Assembly (NCBI GenBank): GCA_035308145.1
Contig: DATGHD010000039.1
Location: forward strand, 1 to 13,970
Origin: Roseiarcus sp035308145
GTDB lineage: Bacteria; Pseudomonadota; Alphaproteobacteria; Rhizobiales; Beijerinckiaceae
Reading direction: 5' to 3'
Length of the DNA: 13,970 bases
Shown here: positions 13,895 through 13,970 of the stretch, in pieces
Layout of the letters: the number at the start of each line of letters is the position of its first letter
How positions within the stretch are numbered: the stretch's first letter is position 1
Program-made: the position numbers and the translations under genes
Notes under the pieces: generated by a model
What the model was told of the DNA's origin: nothing
Seen by the model: the letters and a program-made list of their open reading frames with translations, nothing else
Database searches by the model: none

Positions 13895-13921
13895 CCTGCT
13901 GGCTGGACGGAGGCCAGCAGG
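13895..13921 (+). promoter_or_regulatory. Hairpin enclosing the transposase ribosome binding site
   Basis: CCTGCTGGC (13895-13903) pairs perfectly over 9 bp with GCCAGCAGG (13913-13921). The 9-nt loop holds the Shine-Dalgarno sequence GGAGG (13909-13913), whose last base is already in the stem, and the transposase ATG follows one base after the hairpin. In an RNA that includes the whole stem the binding site would be constrained, a known way for insertion sequences to limit transposase made from read-through transcripts. Confidence 0.6.
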
Positions 13922-13922
13922 A

Positions 13923-13970
13923 ATGGCTGGACCTTACTCTCAGGACTTGCGCGACCGGGTGATCGACGCA
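13923..13970 (+). CDS. IS630-family transposase, N-terminal fragment (runs out of the window)
   Basis: Sixteen codons are visible, MAGPYSQDLRDRVIDA, which match the N terminus of IS630-family transposases ([M][A]xPYSxDLRxRV), where the helix-turn-helix DNA-binding domain begins. The DDE catalytic domain, if intact, lies beyond base 13970, so it cannot be said whether the gene is complete. GGAGG lies 9 nt before the ATG. The reading direction is the same as the asparagine synthase gene, so read-through transcription from it could reach the transposase. Confidence 0.8.
   Translation, partial: MAGPYSQDLRDRVIDA

Larger units (their letters stand above)
13849..13970 (+). mobile_element. Left end of an IS630-family insertion sequence (continues past the window)
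   Basis: The transposase start at 13923 identifies an IS630-type element running out of the window. The exact left boundary is not visible because the right end is missing. IS630 elements duplicate a TA target, and the first TA upstream is in the asparagine synthase stop codon (13847-13848), which makes a boundary at or near 13849 attractive but unproven. The stretch between is GC-rich and full of short repeats: CCGAATCG occurs at 13851-13858 and again at 13870-13877, each followed by a run of G. Confidence 0.6.

Noticed and set aside
1..13970. CRISPR array, tRNA/rRNA genes, prophage, toxin-antitoxin or defence genes
   Set aside because: No regularly spaced repeats, no tRNA-like folds noticed, and every long gene is assigned to a housekeeping, signalling or IS function.

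Overview
The window is high-GC DNA that looks like a chromosomal segment of an alphaproteobacterium, most likely Hyphomicrobiales (Rhizobiales). That placement rests on the bamE-like gene divergent from a [ubiquinol-cytochrome c chaperone]-[DUF177]-plsX-fabH block, which is a typical alphaproteobacterial arrangement. A methylotroph of the Methylocystaceae/Beijerinckiaceae type would fit, but that is an impression and not shown by the sequence.

Layout, left to right. (1) The 3' end of a membrane H+-pyrophosphatase gene (hppA), closed by a clear intrinsic terminator. (2) A MOSC-domain molybdenum-cofactor protein, converging on (3) a very large minus-strand gene whose product joins a SAM domain, a class III nucleotide cyclase domain, an AAA-type ATPase and a TPR-like helical tail. 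(4) An approximately 290-bp non-coding stretch that holds an orphan plus-strand terminator. (5) A minus-strand BamE/SmpA-type lipoprotein gene, divergent from (6) a plus-strand housekeeping block: ubiquinol-cytochrome c chaperone, DUF177 (YceD-like) protein, plsX and fabH. This block links respiratory-complex assembly, ribosome-related function and the start of phospholipid and fatty-acid synthesis. (7) An exported PEBP/YbhB-like protein and a 92-residue membrane protein of unknown function. (8) An OmpR-type response regulator overlapping its sensor histidine kinase. (9) A class II glutamine-dependent asparagine synthase family protein. (10) The left end of an IS630-family insertion sequence, with only the first 16 codons of its transposase inside the window.

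Most of the window is ordinary core genome. The parts most worth a second look are at the right edge. In the roughly 75 bp between the asparagine synthase stop and the transposase start there are four GANTC sites (the CcrM methylation sequence of Alphaproteobacteria) within 40 bp. Next to them a perfect 9-bp hairpin encloses the transposase ribosome binding site. Together these suggest, without proving, that transposase expression is restrained by methylation state and by RNA folding. I did not find a defence system, CRISPR array, prophage, tRNA or rRNA, and I see no convincing wholly new system in this window.
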